From JAYPHU01 sp038127535 (GTDB lineage: Bacteria > Pseudomonadota > Alphaproteobacteria > Rhodospirillales > UBA2165): a stretch of 64,000 nucleotides of DNA. The translations under genes and the position numbers were made by a program. The stretch covers positions 1 to 64,000 of the forward strand of contig JAYPHU010000008.1 of assembly GCA_038127535.1 (NCBI GenBank), given 5' to 3'. The notes beneath the pieces are model-generated. The model was not told where the DNA came from. It saw only the letters and a program-made list of their open reading frames with translations, and made no database searches. Shown here one piece after another: positions 44,654-53,769 of this stretch; within the stretch, counting starts at the first letter, position 1; each line of letters begins with the position of its first letter.

Positions 44654-45613
44654 TTATTTCGGCGGCCACAAGCCCTTTTCTTTGTAGAACTTAATAGCGC
44701 CCGGATGATAGGTCAGCTTGGGCAGGTTGAGCGCCATTGTGCTCTGGTTGAACGTTCCCCAACCCGGGAACGCCTTAACGAGGGCGGTCTTGTTGTCGTG
44801 CATGGTTTTGACGACTTTATAGACCACATCGTCAGACACTTTGGCCCCGGTGGCCAGCGTATGCCAATAGGTCATCACGTGGAGCGGCTTGTCGACGCCG
44901 ACGTTCCGCTTGGACGGCTTTTCAAGCTTGGCCCATGCCGGCGGCACGAACTTGCGCGCCCGCTCTAAGGCCTCCGGAGACGGATCAAACGGCAGAACGC
45001 GGATACCGCCGACTTTGGCAGCAGTTTCGCGAACTTTACCGGCGCCGAAAACGAAGAAGAATGCATCGGCTTTGCCGGCGGCAAAGTCGTTGGCGCTCTT
45101 CACGACGTTCGGGACCGGCACTTTGACCACGTCATCATAGCTGATGCCGGCGCTCGCCAGCTGTCCGTCCATCAGCGCTTGAATGATCCGCTGGGAAGAC
45201 CAGCCGCTGGGGACCCGCTTACCCTTCAAATCCGCAACGGTTTTGATCGGAGAATCTTTCTTCACGAAGATAGAAACACGGAAAGGAATGGTCGCTGTGG
45301 CTACGCGCAAATCAGGGTGTTTACGGCCGGGATAGGCGCCGGTGCCGGTTACCGCGTAGAGCGATTCCAATTCGTTGACCAGGCCGAATTCCATCTTGCC
45401 TGCATTCACCAGCGGCACGTAAACGCTGGACCCGCCCATGGGCTGAGACCGCATTTGCAAACCTCCCAACTGAGAAATGACTTTAGACAAGGATTGACCG
45501 GCCTGATTGGTCCACCCGCCTTTTGTCGTACCGACGGAAATCGTCTGCGCCGAGACAGACGCTGAAATCAAAGCTGCACCTGAAATTGATGCAACAAATA
45601 GGGCCTTTTTCAT
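44654..45613 (-). CDS. TAXI-family TRAP transporter solute-binding protein
   Basis: A 319-residue periplasmic receptor starting at ATG 45613 (GGGAGGA ribosome site) with signal peptide MKKALFVASISGAALIS, cleavage near VSAQT. TAXI features: ISVGTTKGGWTNQAGQSLSK, LVNELESLYAVTGTGAYPGR, LKGKRVPSGWSS and C-terminal YHPGAIKFYKEKGLWPPK. A longer frame reaching 45907 is only open sequence running over the neighbouring pseudogene. It partners the fused permease downstream. Confidence 0.9.
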   Translation of the reverse strand: MKKALFVASISGAALISASVSAQTISVGTTKGGWTNQAGQSLSKVISQLGGLQMRSQPMGGSSVYVPLVNAGKMEFGLVNELESLYAVTGTGAYPGRKHPDLRVATATIPFRVSIFVKKDSPIKTVADLKGKRVPSGWSSQRIIQALMDGQLASAGISYDDVVKVPVPNVVKSANDFAAGKADAFFFVFGAGKVRETAAKVGGIRVLPFDPSPEALERARKFVPPAWAKLEKPSKRNVGVDKPLHVMTYWHTLATGAKVSDDVVYKVVKTMHDNKTALVKAFPGWGTFNQSTMALNLPKLTYHPGAIKFYKEKGLWPPK

Positions 45614-45761
45614 AGTAATCCTCCCTTGGATGAAGGCTCTGGAAGCCGTGATACTGATGATTTTAACACACCATGTCAAAATCTTCCTCGACAGCATCTT
45701 GCCCAGCGTCACTAGTAGCACCTTCGCGGTCCCTAAATAAGGCAAATATTTAATCCGTCGG

Positions 45762-46576
45762 CTATTTTTCCACCACGACCGCCGTGCCGCTGGCCACCGC
45801 GCCTTTTGCTGAACCGACAGCAACTGACGCATGTGCGGTTTGAGCAAATCCCAAATGCGGCATTTTATAAAGAGGAACAGCGTGTTGCTTAGCGCCCGGG
45901 CTTTCACCCCGTGCGGCGCTTAAGCCATCTAATATTCGATGGTCGGGAATAAAGGTGTCTTTCAACTCAATCGTCTCGCTACCCGTTCCTGCCAGACCAA
46001 TTGTCTCACTTTGCTCCTGAATTTTTATGTCGGCTCGAGGAGCCAATAGGAACGAGTGCACGTGGGCAACGTCTTTTCCGATGGGAAATTCGGCCCCCAC
46101 AATCGCCTAACGAGAATGGCGAACACCTGTGCAAGCCTCAAGCCGGCCACTCAATAACCAGCCGCCCTTTGTTTTGCTGGCTTTGCCGTTGGGAGCGAGT
46201 GAACTTGAGATCAAGGCAATCGCATCCTCCCCCAAACATCTTTTTAGGCCGCCTCGGGAAACTGAGCCAAGAGAAAATTATTCTACGCGAATGTGATCAC
46301 CATGCAAGCAAGTGAGCCATCCACGGCACCGAGATTGATAGCTACTTCACAAAGAACCTCCCATGAAAGTTCTCCACCCCCAAATGCCGAAGGTTGGCTC
46401 GCGCGCGCAATACCCGACGAAATGATCTCGACCACGACCTCCTCGCTCAACTGAGGTCCCTGATCCGAGGTAATAGCGCTCTCTTGTGCGAACCGCGCCA
46501 AAATGGCGGCGTGCGAAAGATATTCTGATCGCTTATCTTGCACGGACGGTTCGAAATTGGCGGAAGGCTTGTTCAT
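45762..46576 (-). pseudogene. Decayed acyl-CoA-dehydrogenase-like flavoprotein gene
   Basis: Read from ATG 46576 the sequence gives SHAAILARFAQES, then ISSGIARASQPSAFGGGELS and NLGAVDGSLACMVITFA, the N-terminal pattern of acyl-CoA dehydrogenase/DszC-like flavin monooxygenases. TAG follows, then in frame NNFLLAQFPEAA, TAA, a one-base loss near KDVWG, LISSSLAPNGKA and GGWLLSGRLEAC, another TAG, then AIVGAEFPIGKDVAHVHSFL to HASVAVGSAKGAV. The usual C-terminal third (intact members are about 390 residues) is missing. It was probably a two-component flavin monooxygenase or dehydrogenase. Confidence 0.75.
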
Positions 46577-47004
46577 TCTCTCTCGGTCACGGATTGTCGT
46601 GCATCAAAATACCCGCGGGTACGTTATCAATTGTCTATGGTCGGGACAAAGTTCTTGCAGGCACCGTCGGGCTAAATTCAACCGGGGGTCTGTAGACAGA
46701 AAATTGGATATTAGCGCAATCTAATATTTGCCGAAATGGCGCTCGATGACAGTCAACAGAAGGGTGGATATTCACATCGAACCACCGGGTCACCTAAGGG
46801 CCTCCTGTTTGTTTTGCAGGCAGGAGGCCATCAAAGGCTGAAGTACTGACGCCTTCGAAAATTCGCTCTTCCCTTCAGCCCAAACAATCTGAAAATTTGT
46901 AAGGGGCTATCCCCTTGAGACATCTCCGGTGACTTCACCGGAAAGAGGCGAAATGCCACAAAAGAACCCCGCCAGAGGTCTGCCCCGGCGGCGTTCGAGC
47001 ACAA
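46577..47004. other. 428-base gap with several inverted repeats
   Basis: No gene is visible. Palindromes: TACCCGCGGGTA (46610-46621), 33 bases upstream of the decayed flavoprotein gene; ATATTAG-CGCAAT-CTAATAT (46708-46727); GGCCTCCTG / CAGGAGGCC (46799-46807, 46821-46829); TCCGGTG-ACTT-CACCGGA (46925-46942); and the tlyA-side terminator. The first two look like regulator operators for the pseudogene; the third and fourth are hairpins without T runs. Confidence 0.5.
46957..46991 (-). terminator. Probable terminator of the tlyA operon
   Basis: On the minus strand, CCGCC (46991-46987), a 13-base loop, GGCGG (46973-46969), then GGTTCTTTT. It lies 14 bases past the tlyA stop. The stem is short and the T run is broken, so confidence is moderate. 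Confidence 0.45.
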
Positions 47005-47790
47005 TTACTTCTCCTTTATCGCAGCGATAAGGAATTCGACGTTGCCTTCAGGGCCCCTAACTGGGCTCTCTGTGACCCCGGCAACCACCCATCCGATTTG
47101 CGCCGACAGCCAAGATCGAATTCTGTCACGGACCTCTTGGTGAAGCGCAGGATCACTGACCACACCTTTCTTGCCCACCTGAGCTTTGCCCACCTCAAAT
47201 TGGGGCTTTATCAGTGCTATAAGTTTTGCACCGGCTTTCGCCAAAGCCATTGGTGCAGGCAGGACTATTTCCAAGCCGATGAAGCTCGCATCACAACATA
47301 GGAAATCAACCGGCTCCGGAATTTGAGAGGCGTCCAGATATCGAGCGTTGGTTTTTTCCAAGACCACAACCTTGTCGTCCTGACGCAGCTTCCATGCCAG
47401 CTGCCCCTGTCCGACATCGACGGCATAGACTTTAGCGGCCCCCTTGCTCAACAAGACATCCGTGAACCCGCCGGTGGAGGCGCCGATATCCAGACAAACA
47501 GCGCCGGAGACTTTGAAGCCGAAATGCTCCAATCCATGCGCCAGTTTTACGCCGCCACGTGACACCCAAGGATGATCTTGTCCCCGCACCTCAAGCTCAA
47601 TATCGGCACGATACTGGGTACCGGCCTTCTCCAACTTGCGTTCGCCGCTAAAGACCAGACCAGCCATAATTAAAGCCTGTGCTTTGGATCGGGTTTCAAC
47701 GAGGCCGCGATCCACGAGCAATTGATCTAGTCGTGATTTACCGGGAGGTGTTTCTTTGGGCAGGGATCTATTAGACTCACCTTCCGACAT
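47005..47790 (-). CDS. tlyA: TlyA-family rRNA 2'-O-methyltransferase/haemolysin-like
   Basis: A 261-residue protein: S4 RNA-binding domain (about 18-80: RLDQLLVDRGLVETRSKAQA) and FtsJ-like methyltransferase with SAM motif LDIGASTGGFTDVLLSKGA and KPQFEVG. TlyA methylates cytidines in 16S/23S rRNA. It is the last gene of the deacetylase-xseB-ispA-dxs-tlyA operon, 26 bases after dxs, a conserved alphaproteobacterial order. Confidence 0.92.
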   Translation of the reverse strand: MSEGESNRSLPKETPPGKSRLDQLLVDRGLVETRSKAQALIMAGLVFSGERKLEKAGTQYRADIELEVRGQDHPWVSRGGVKLAHGLEHFGFKVSGAVCLDIGASTGGFTDVLLSKGAAKVYAVDVGQGQLAWKLRQDDKVVVLEKTNARYLDASQIPEPVDFLCCDASFIGLEIVLPAPMALAKAGAKLIALIKPQFEVGKAQVGKKGVVSDPALHQEVRDRIRSWLSAQIGWVVAGVTESPVRGPEGNVEFLIAAIKEK

Positions 47791-47816
47791 CGCGTTGCCA
47801 GAACGTCATTATGCGC

Positions 47817-49751
47817 CTAAGCGCGCGCCGGCTGTGCGTTGTCGCTTTCGGCCACTTTCTCACCAAGCGCCGCCAGCGCTGTGGCAACAATATCCGGGCG
47901 GCGCAACCCGGCCAGGACATATTGGCTATCAGGTTTATCCTGATCGATAAAGATGTCGGGTAGCGTCATTGCCCGGAACTTCAGCCCTTTGTCAAAAATA
48001 CCCTTATTCGCGAGGAACTGCATCACGTGCGAGGCGAAACCGCCGACCGAGCCCTCCTCAATGGTGATGAGGACTTCATGCTCGCGCGCCAGACGCAGGA
48101 TTAGGTCTTCATCCAACGGCTTTGCAAATCGCGCGTCTGCAAGGGTCGTCGACCAGCCCAGCGACGCGAGTTCATCGGCCGCAGCCAGACATTCCTGCAT
48201 ACGTCCGCCCAAATTCAGAATCGCAACGGACGTCCCGTCACGGACGATCCGTCCCTTGCCAATTTCCAGCGGAATGCCTTCTTCCGGCATATCAATGCCC
48301 ACACCCTCGCCGCGCGGATAGCGAAAGGCGCAGGGCCGGTCATTGATCTGTGTTGCCGTAGCAACCATATGCTTCAACTCAGCCTCATCCGAGGCTGCCA
48401 TAATCACAAAGTTCGGCAGGCAGCCCAAATAGGCGATGTCGAAAGAGCCGGCATGTGTCGATCCATCAGCGCCGACCAACCCCGCGCGATCAATTGCAAA
48501 TCGGACCGGCAAATTTTGAATAGCGACGTCGTGAACAACCTGGTCGTAGGCACGCTGCAGGAATGTCGAATAAATGGTGGCAAACGGCTTGTAACCTTCT
48601 GTGGCGAGGCCTGCGGCAAAAGTCACCGCATGTTGTTCGGCGATCCCGACATCAAATGTCCGGTCTGGATATTCATCGCCAAACTTATCCAGGCCGGTGC
48701 CGGAGGGCATCGCGCCGGTGATCGCGACAACGCGTTCATCCTTGGCTGCTTCCTGAATCAGGGCTTGGGCGAAAACCGATGTATATGACGGGGCATTGGC
48801 TTTAGGTTTGTCCTGCTTGCCGGTGATGACGTCAAACTTGGACACGCCATGGTACTTGTCCGGAGAACTCTCCGCCGGCTCATATCCGTGTCCTTTTTCG
48901 GTCACAACATGAAGGAGAACCGGACAGGCTTCTTCCATATCCCGCAAATTCTTAAGGACGGGCAGCAGGTGTTCAATATTATGACCGTCCACCGGGCCAA
49001 TATAGAAAAATCCCAATTCCTCGAACAATGTCCCGCCGGTCAAGATACCGCGGGCATACTCTTCCGCTCGGCGCGCGGTTTCCTCCAAACGGCGCGGGAA
49101 TTTTCCGGCCACTTCCTTGCCAAAATGCCGCAGCGACCTATACGACTTGGAGGAAATAAGCCGCGAGAGATACGCACTCATGGCGCCCACGGGCGGCGCA
49201 ATCGACATGTCATTGTCGTTCAGGATTACAATCAAGCGCGTATCCATGGAACCGGCATTGTTCATCGCCTCATAGGCCTGGCCGGCGCTCATGGCGCCAT
49301 CGCCAATTACGGCAATAACATTGCGTTCTTCTTCTTTGTAGTCGCGGGCGACCGCCATTCCCAATCCGGCGGAAATCGAGGTCGAACTGTGCGCAGCGCC
49401 AAACGGGTCGTATTCACTTTCCGTCCGTTTGGTAAACCCGGATAGACCACCGCCTTGGCGCAGGGTTCGGATGCGATCCCGGCGTCCGGTCAGAATTTTA
49501 TGCGGATAAGCTTGGTGGCTCACATCCCAAATCAGCCGGTCATGCGGCGTATTAAAGACATGGTGAAGGGCAACGGTGAGTTCCACAACGCCCAAACTAG
49601 CGCCCAGATGGCCTCCGGTTATGGAGACAGCATCAATGGTTTCCGCACGAACTTCGTCGGAGAGCTGTTTTAACTGTTCGGCCGTAAAATCTCGGATGTC
49701 TGCAGGATATTTGACGGTATCCAACAGGGGGGTATTACTCTTCTCGGCCAC
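47817..49751 (-). CDS. dxs: 1-deoxy-D-xylulose-5-phosphate synthase
   Basis: A 644-residue thiamine-diphosphate enzyme: GGHLGASLGVVELTVALH at the N terminus, the ThDP motif GDGAMSAGQAYEAMNN, transketolase segment GIAEQHAVTFAAGLATEG and C-terminal LITIEEGSVGGFASHV. It makes DXP from pyruvate and glyceraldehyde-3-phosphate, entry to the MEP isoprenoid pathway and precursor for thiamine and PLP. GTG start with AGGGCAGGA upstream. Confidence 0.94.
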   Translation of the reverse strand: MAEKSNTPLLDTVKYPADIRDFTAEQLKQLSDEVRAETIDAVSITGGHLGASLGVVELTVALHHVFNTPHDRLIWDVSHQAYPHKILTGRRDRIRTLRQGGGLSGFTKRTESEYDPFGAAHSSTSISAGLGMAVARDYKEEERNVIAVIGDGAMSAGQAYEAMNNAGSMDTRLIVILNDNDMSIAPPVGAMSAYLSRLISSKSYRSLRHFGKEVAGKFPRRLEETARRAEEYARGILTGGTLFEELGFFYIGPVDGHNIEHLLPVLKNLRDMEEACPVLLHVVTEKGHGYEPAESSPDKYHGVSKFDVITGKQDKPKANAPSYTSVFAQALIQEAAKDERVVAITGAMPSGTGLDKFGDEYPDRTFDVGIAEQHAVTFAAGLATEGYKPFATIYSTFLQRAYDQVVHDVAIQNLPVRFAIDRAGLVGADGSTHAGSFDIAYLGCLPNFVIMAASDEAELKHMVATATQINDRPCAFRYPRGEGVGIDMPEEGIPLEIGKGRIVRDGTSVAILNLGGRMQECLAAADELASLGWSTTLADARFAKPLDEDLILRLAREHEVLITIEEGSVGGFASHVMQFLANKGIFDKGLKFRAMTLPDIFIDQDKPDSQYVLAGLRRPDIVATALAALGEKVAESDNAQPARA

Positions 49752-49785
49752 GTCCTGCCCTTCCTACACTACTTAAGCATCTTTC

Positions 49786-50673
49786 TTATTTGCGCCGTTT
49801 TACCACAAAATCGGCCAAGTCCCTCAGAAATTTGCCTTTTTCTTCGAAAACCTCAAGATGTTTTATCGCTTGGTCTGCCAGGAACGCGGCTTGCTCCTTG
49901 GCCCGTTCGACGCCAAGCAAAGAGACAAAAGTCGCTTTCCCGGCATCAGCATCCTTGTTCGTCGCCTTTCCCATCTCTTCCGCGTCGCCTTCGACATCCA
50001 ATAAATCGTCGACAATTTGGAATGAAAGCCCCAGGTCATGGGCGTACGCGAGCAATAGATGGTGTTGATGTTCCGTTGCATTCCCCAGGATTGCACCTGC
50101 CTGGCAGGAATAAGCGATCAACGCGCCGGTTTTCATTCTTTGCAACCGGGTGATCTCGGGCACGTCAAACTCCCTGTCTTCGGCTACCAGATCCAGCATC
50201 TGTCCGCCGACCATCCCTTGTCCGCCTATTGCCTTGGCCATTTCCAAGGCCAACTGAGTCCGGATTTTAGCGTTAGTGTGGGTGGCTTCGCCGGCAACGA
50301 CTTCAAAGGCTAAGGTCAAGAGGCCATCTCCAGCCAAGATGGCCGTAGCTTCATCGAATTTCTTGTGGCAAGTGGGCAGGCCGCGGCGCAAATCATCATC
50401 GTCCATAGCCGGCAAATCATCATGGATAAGGGAATAGGTGTGAACCATTTCGACTGCGGCCGCGACCCGTGTAGAGTTAGACCGCTCCACGCCAAACAAA
50501 TCGGCACAAGATAAGACCAAGAACGGGCGGAGTCGTTTTCCACCCGCCAAGGCAGAATAGCGCATCGCCTCAAATACCCGCGCTTCCGGCCCTTCCCCTT
50601 TGGGAATCAGGCGGTCCAGCGCCGTTTCAGTTTCCTGTGCGGCGGCTTTAAGAGCTTCCTCAAAAGACTCCAA
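49786..50673 (-). CDS. ispA: Polyprenyl (farnesyl/geranylgeranyl) diphosphate synthase
   Basis: A 295-residue trans-prenyltransferase: first aspartate motif HDDLPAMDDDDLRRG, second FQIVDDLLDVEGD, and GGKRLRPFLV. It builds farnesyl or geranylgeranyl diphosphate for quinones and undecaprenol. The TTG start lies 8 bases after the xseB stop, and dxs begins 34 bases after the ispA stop. Confidence 0.92.
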   Translation of the reverse strand: MESFEEALKAAAQETETALDRLIPKGEGPEARVFEAMRYSALAGGKRLRPFLVLSCADLFGVERSNSTRVAAAVEMVHTYSLIHDDLPAMDDDDLRRGLPTCHKKFDEATAILAGDGLLTLAFEVVAGEATHTNAKIRTQLALEMAKAIGGQGMVGGQMLDLVAEDREFDVPEITRLQRMKTGALIAYSCQAGAILGNATEHQHHLLLAYAHDLGLSFQIVDDLLDVEGDAEEMGKATNKDADAGKATFVSLLGVERAKEQAAFLADQAIKHLEVFEEKGKFLRDLADFVVKRRK

Positions 50674-50681
50674 TGAATCCC

Positions 50682-50933
50682 CTAGTCAATGTCCACCGGT
50701 TCTGCTTCGGCCTCACCATCGGGGCCGACACTAATTTTTTCTATGCGATCTCGCGCATCCTTGAGCTTGGCTTCACAATGCTTTTTGAGAAGCGTTCCAC
50801 GTTCAAAAGACTGGATTGCATCGTCCAGCTTGTTCGAACCCTGCTCAAGATTGCTGACAATCTCCTCCAGCTCTTCCAAAGCCTCTTCGAAGCTGAACTT
50901 TTTGATGTCAGCAGGAATAGATTTTTCCGCCAT
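50682..50933 (-). CDS. xseB: Exodeoxyribonuclease VII small subunit
   Basis: An 83-residue XseB: FEEALEELEEIVSNLEQGSN and LDDAIQSFERGTLLKKHCEA form the usual helical hairpin. With XseA it degrades single-stranded DNA. It lies 8 bases upstream of ispA in the operon; xseA is not in this window. Confidence 0.93.
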   Translation of the reverse strand: MAEKSIPADIKKFSFEEALEELEEIVSNLEQGSNKLDDAIQSFERGTLLKKHCEAKLKDARDRIEKISVGPDGEAEAEPVDID

Positions 50934-51019
50934 TTGTCACCCCGTTTGGCGTGCTCAGAACTCATTTAAACTGGGGCGGAGTGTACGCCCCGGGGCAGGA
51001 CCCGGCAAGGCAGAGGCAG

Positions 51020-51949
51020 CTACGCTGCTTCTACCATTGTTGAGACGTGCGCCGCCACGCTATCCGCCAAGGCTTGAAGATCATAGCCACCCTCCAGCGT
51101 AGATATCGCTCGGCCCTCGCAACACTCGTCCGCCACCTCCAGCAGCTCTCTGGTGATCCAAGCAAAATCTTCGGTCTCGACGTTCAGCTGACAAAGCGGG
51201 TCACTGATATGGGCATCGAAACCAGCTGAAATTAGAAGAAGATCGGGCTCAAAAACGCGAAGCGCCGGCAGAATGATGTCGGTATAGGCATTCCGAAATT
51301 CAATCGAACCTGCGCCGGGCGCCAAGGGCACATTACAGATATTTCCCACCCCGGTTTCAGACGCCGCACCCGTGCCCGGATAAGCCGGAAACTGATGGCT
51401 AGAGCCATAAAATAGCGATGGGTCCTGCTCAAACATATGCTGGGTTCCATTGCCGTGATGGACATCGAAATCAATCACGGCAACACGATCCAAGCCGTGT
51501 TTGATTTGCGCCTGTTTAGCGCCGATGGCTACGTTATTGAACAAACAGAATCCCATCGCTCGATCATGCTCGGCATGATGGCCGGGCGGACGCAAGGCGC
51601 AAAATGCATTCGCCACGTCTCCTGAAACCACCAAGTCGACCGCCTGGCAAACACCGCCCGTGGATCGCAAGGCTGCCTCACCTGAAGCCGGAGATAAAAA
51701 TGTGTCCGGGTCTAGTGCGCGATATCCTTCGTCCGGCACCGCAGCAAGAAGCGTCTCGACATAACGTGATGAATGCATGCATTTGATAATGTCCGGCTCC
51801 ACCGCATCGGCGCTCATACGGATGAGGCCACCAAAAGGCTCCGTCTCCAATCTTGCGTAGACAGATTTAAGGCGATCCGGCGACTCGGGATGGCCCGGGC
51901 CGGGTTCATGCTGGATACATATTGAATGACTGAAAAACGCTGTGCTCAT
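51020..51949 (-). CDS. Histone-deacetylase-family amidohydrolase
   Basis: A 309-residue class II-type deacetylase: RPPGHHAEHDRAMGFCLFNN, AVIDFDVHHGNGTQ (zinc Asp and His), LLISAGFDAHISDPL (zinc Asp), and STLEGGYDLQALA. Bacterial members hydrolyse acetylpolyamines, acetoin-related or acylated protein substrates. It is first in the leftward operon with xseB, a common arrangement in this class. Confidence 0.9.
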   Translation of the reverse strand: MSTAFFSHSICIQHEPGPGHPESPDRLKSVYARLETEPFGGLIRMSADAVEPDIIKCMHSSRYVETLLAAVPDEGYRALDPDTFLSPASGEAALRSTGGVCQAVDLVVSGDVANAFCALRPPGHHAEHDRAMGFCLFNNVAIGAKQAQIKHGLDRVAVIDFDVHHGNGTQHMFEQDPSLFYGSSHQFPAYPGTGAASETGVGNICNVPLAPGAGSIEFRNAYTDIILPALRVFEPDLLLISAGFDAHISDPLCQLNVETEDFAWITRELLEVADECCEGRAISTLEGGYDLQALADSVAAHVSTMVEAA

Positions 51950-52192
51950 ACGCTGATTTTACCCAAAATCTCAGACCAAGCCACAAGCGTGAATCGATTT
52001 TGAGAATGGTTGATCAAAATACGTTATAGCCGTAATCTCACACCCTTAATTCCGCTTGGAATTCCAATCAATTAGCCGTTATATGGCGATTGATTTTATA
52101 TCGTCGCCCTTGTGACGGAGCATGCCACCACAAACGTTGGAATTATGAGGCATCGGAGTGCTGCTTTGGCGGCTAGAGGAGCGTCCACGCAG

Positions 52193-53731
52193 ATGATCAA
52201 TTTGAAGAAGACTTGCATGATCGCGCTCCTGTTCGCGACCATCATTCTCTCGGGCCTCTCTTTTATGAGCCCCAACCAAGCTTTGGCGCAAGGAGGTCCA
52301 AGTCCGGAAGCCCGCGCCATTATCCAAAGCCTCAGCGAAGAAGAGCGCCAGAAATTCTTCAGCATGAGCCGCGAGGACAAGCGGGCGTTCATCCAATCCA
52401 AGCTCAAGGAAAAAGGCGGAGACACCGCAAAATCGTCCAGCAGCAATCAGACCGGCGCGTCCAGCAACCGAGGCGGTGGCGGGAACTCAGGCCAATCGGG
52501 CAATCGGCGACGGCGCCCCCCGCCCCTCGTGGAGCTTACGAGTGTCGTAAAAGAGCCACTAGTCCAGGTCTTCCCGATTACCGGCAGACTCGTTGCAAAC
52601 CAGCGGAGTCAGGTCGCCACCAAAATCAAAGGCAGTGTCCAAAGGATCAACGTCCAAGTGGGTGATCGCGTTAAGACGGGCCAAATCATCGCCGAGCTCG
52701 ACATTGACCGGTTGAAACTTGAGGCCGATCTAAAAGCCGCCGATGTGATCCAGGCCCGCGCCAAATGGAATTCGGCAAAAGCCACGCGGGACCTTCTCCA
52801 ACAGGAACTGAAGCGCCTGGAGAAACTGAAGCGCTCCGCCGCCTTCAGTCAGGCGCGCTACGATGACAAACGCCAGGAAATTGTCCGCGCTGAAGCCACC
52901 GTGGAAGAAACAGCCGCTGCACTGAAACGCGCTAGATCATCCCGCGATCTAGCGAGGATGGATGTTAAAGATGCGTCCGTCAGTGCCCCCTTCGACGGCG
53001 TTGTGATCTTGAAACATGTTTCGCCCGGCGCCTACCTTAATCCTGGCTCGTCCGTTGTCACTCTTTTGGACGATGGCAATGTAGAAATCGAAGCCGACAT
53101 TCCGTCGAACCGACTCAGCGGTGTCGCCCCGGGCTCCGTCGTGAATGTTAGGATTGGTTCGAGTTCTATCGTACAAGCAGCGGTGCGAACAGTAATCCCG
53201 GACGAAAATCCGCTCTCACGAACCCGAGCGGTTCGGCTGATACCGGATACGTCTAAAATTAAATCTAAGCTCGTTGTCAATCAAAGCGTTGTCGTCGAAG
53301 TACCCGAAGGACAGGCCCGCGAGGTCGTGGCGGTGCACAAGGACGCCATCGTTAATCGCCAGTCCGGCACGATCGTCTTCGTCTTTAACAACGGCCGCGT
53401 ACGCCCCACGAACGTTCAAATCGGCGAAGCATTCGCCGGCAAGTTTGAAATTCTCTCCGGCCTGGAGCCTGGTCAACAGGTTGTCGTCACCGGAAATGAG
53501 TTGCTCCGCCCAGGTCAACCCGTTCGCATAAAAGGCGGTGGCGGACCTGGCGCCACAAAAGGCGGGAAAGGCCCGGCCGGCGCCTCCGGTTCCGAGATGA
53601 CCGGGCAACAGCGGCGGGCAATTATCCAAAGCTTGAGCGACGAGGAACGTCAGAAATTCCGCGCCATGAGCCGGGAAGAGAAACAAGAGTTCTTTAAAAA
53701 ACGTGCAAAAAATTCAGGTGGACCGGCTTAA
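52193..53731 (+). CDS. RND efflux periplasmic adaptor with duplicated terminal motif
   Basis: A 512-residue membrane-fusion protein starting at ATG 52193 (GAGGAG site, signal peptide MINLKKTCMIALLFATIILS). After a low-complexity Ser/Gly/Asn stretch it has the MFP core: FPITGRLVANQRSQVATKIK, lipoyl-like GDRVKTGQIIAELD, an alpha-hairpin (about 175-255), APFDGVVILKHVSPGAYLNP and a membrane-proximal domain ending NELLRPGQPVRIK. Unusually, RAIIQSLSEEERQKF... (residues 41-66) recurs at 475-500 (20 of 26 identical). It delivers substrate to the RND pump 38 bases downstream. Confidence 0.88.
   Translation: MINLKKTCMIALLFATIILSGLSFMSPNQALAQGGPSPEARAIIQSLSEEERQKFFSMSREDKRAFIQSKLKEKGGDTAKSSSSNQTGASSNRGGGGNSGQSGNRRRRPPPLVELTSVVKEPLVQVFPITGRLVANQRSQVATKIKGSVQRINVQVGDRVKTGQIIAELDIDRLKLEADLKAADVIQARAKWNSAKATRDLLQQELKRLEKLKRSAAFSQARYDDKRQEIVRAEATVEETAAALKRARSSRDLARMDVKDASVSAPFDGVVILKHVSPGAYLNPGSSVVTLLDDGNVEIEADIPSNRLSGVAPGSVVNVRIGSSSIVQAAVRTVIPDENPLSRTRAVRLIPDTSKIKSKLVVNQSVVVEVPEGQAREVVAVHKDAIVNRQSGTIVFVFNNGRVRPTNVQIGEAFAGKFEILSGLEPGQQVVVTGNELLRPGQPVRIKGGGGPGATKGGKGPAGASGSEMTGQQRRAIIQSLSDEERQKFRAMSREEKQEFFKKRAKNSGGPA
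52313..52390 (+). repeat. Internal repeat copy 1 in the RND adaptor (codons 41-66)
   Basis: Encodes RAIIQSLS-E-EERQKF-FS-MSRE-D-K-RA-F, a charged helical segment just after the signal peptide. Its partner lies at 53615-53692. Confidence 0.85.
53615..53692 (+). repeat. Internal repeat copy 2 in the RND adaptor (codons 475-500)
   Basis: Encodes RAIIQSLS-D-EERQKF-RA-MSRE-E-K-QE-F, near the C terminus, 20 of 26 residues identical to copy 1. Many third-base differences show that the copies are not a recent duplication, or that selection keeps the protein motif. Confidence 0.85.
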
Positions 53732-53769
53732 ACGCCATCCGCAGATTTTAAGCAACAGGAGTTGCGGAA

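Noticed and set aside
45614..45907. N-terminal extension of the TAXI receptor
   Set aside because: The extension crosses the pseudogene tail and the promoter region; the signal peptide and GGGAGGA ribosome site fix the start at 45613.
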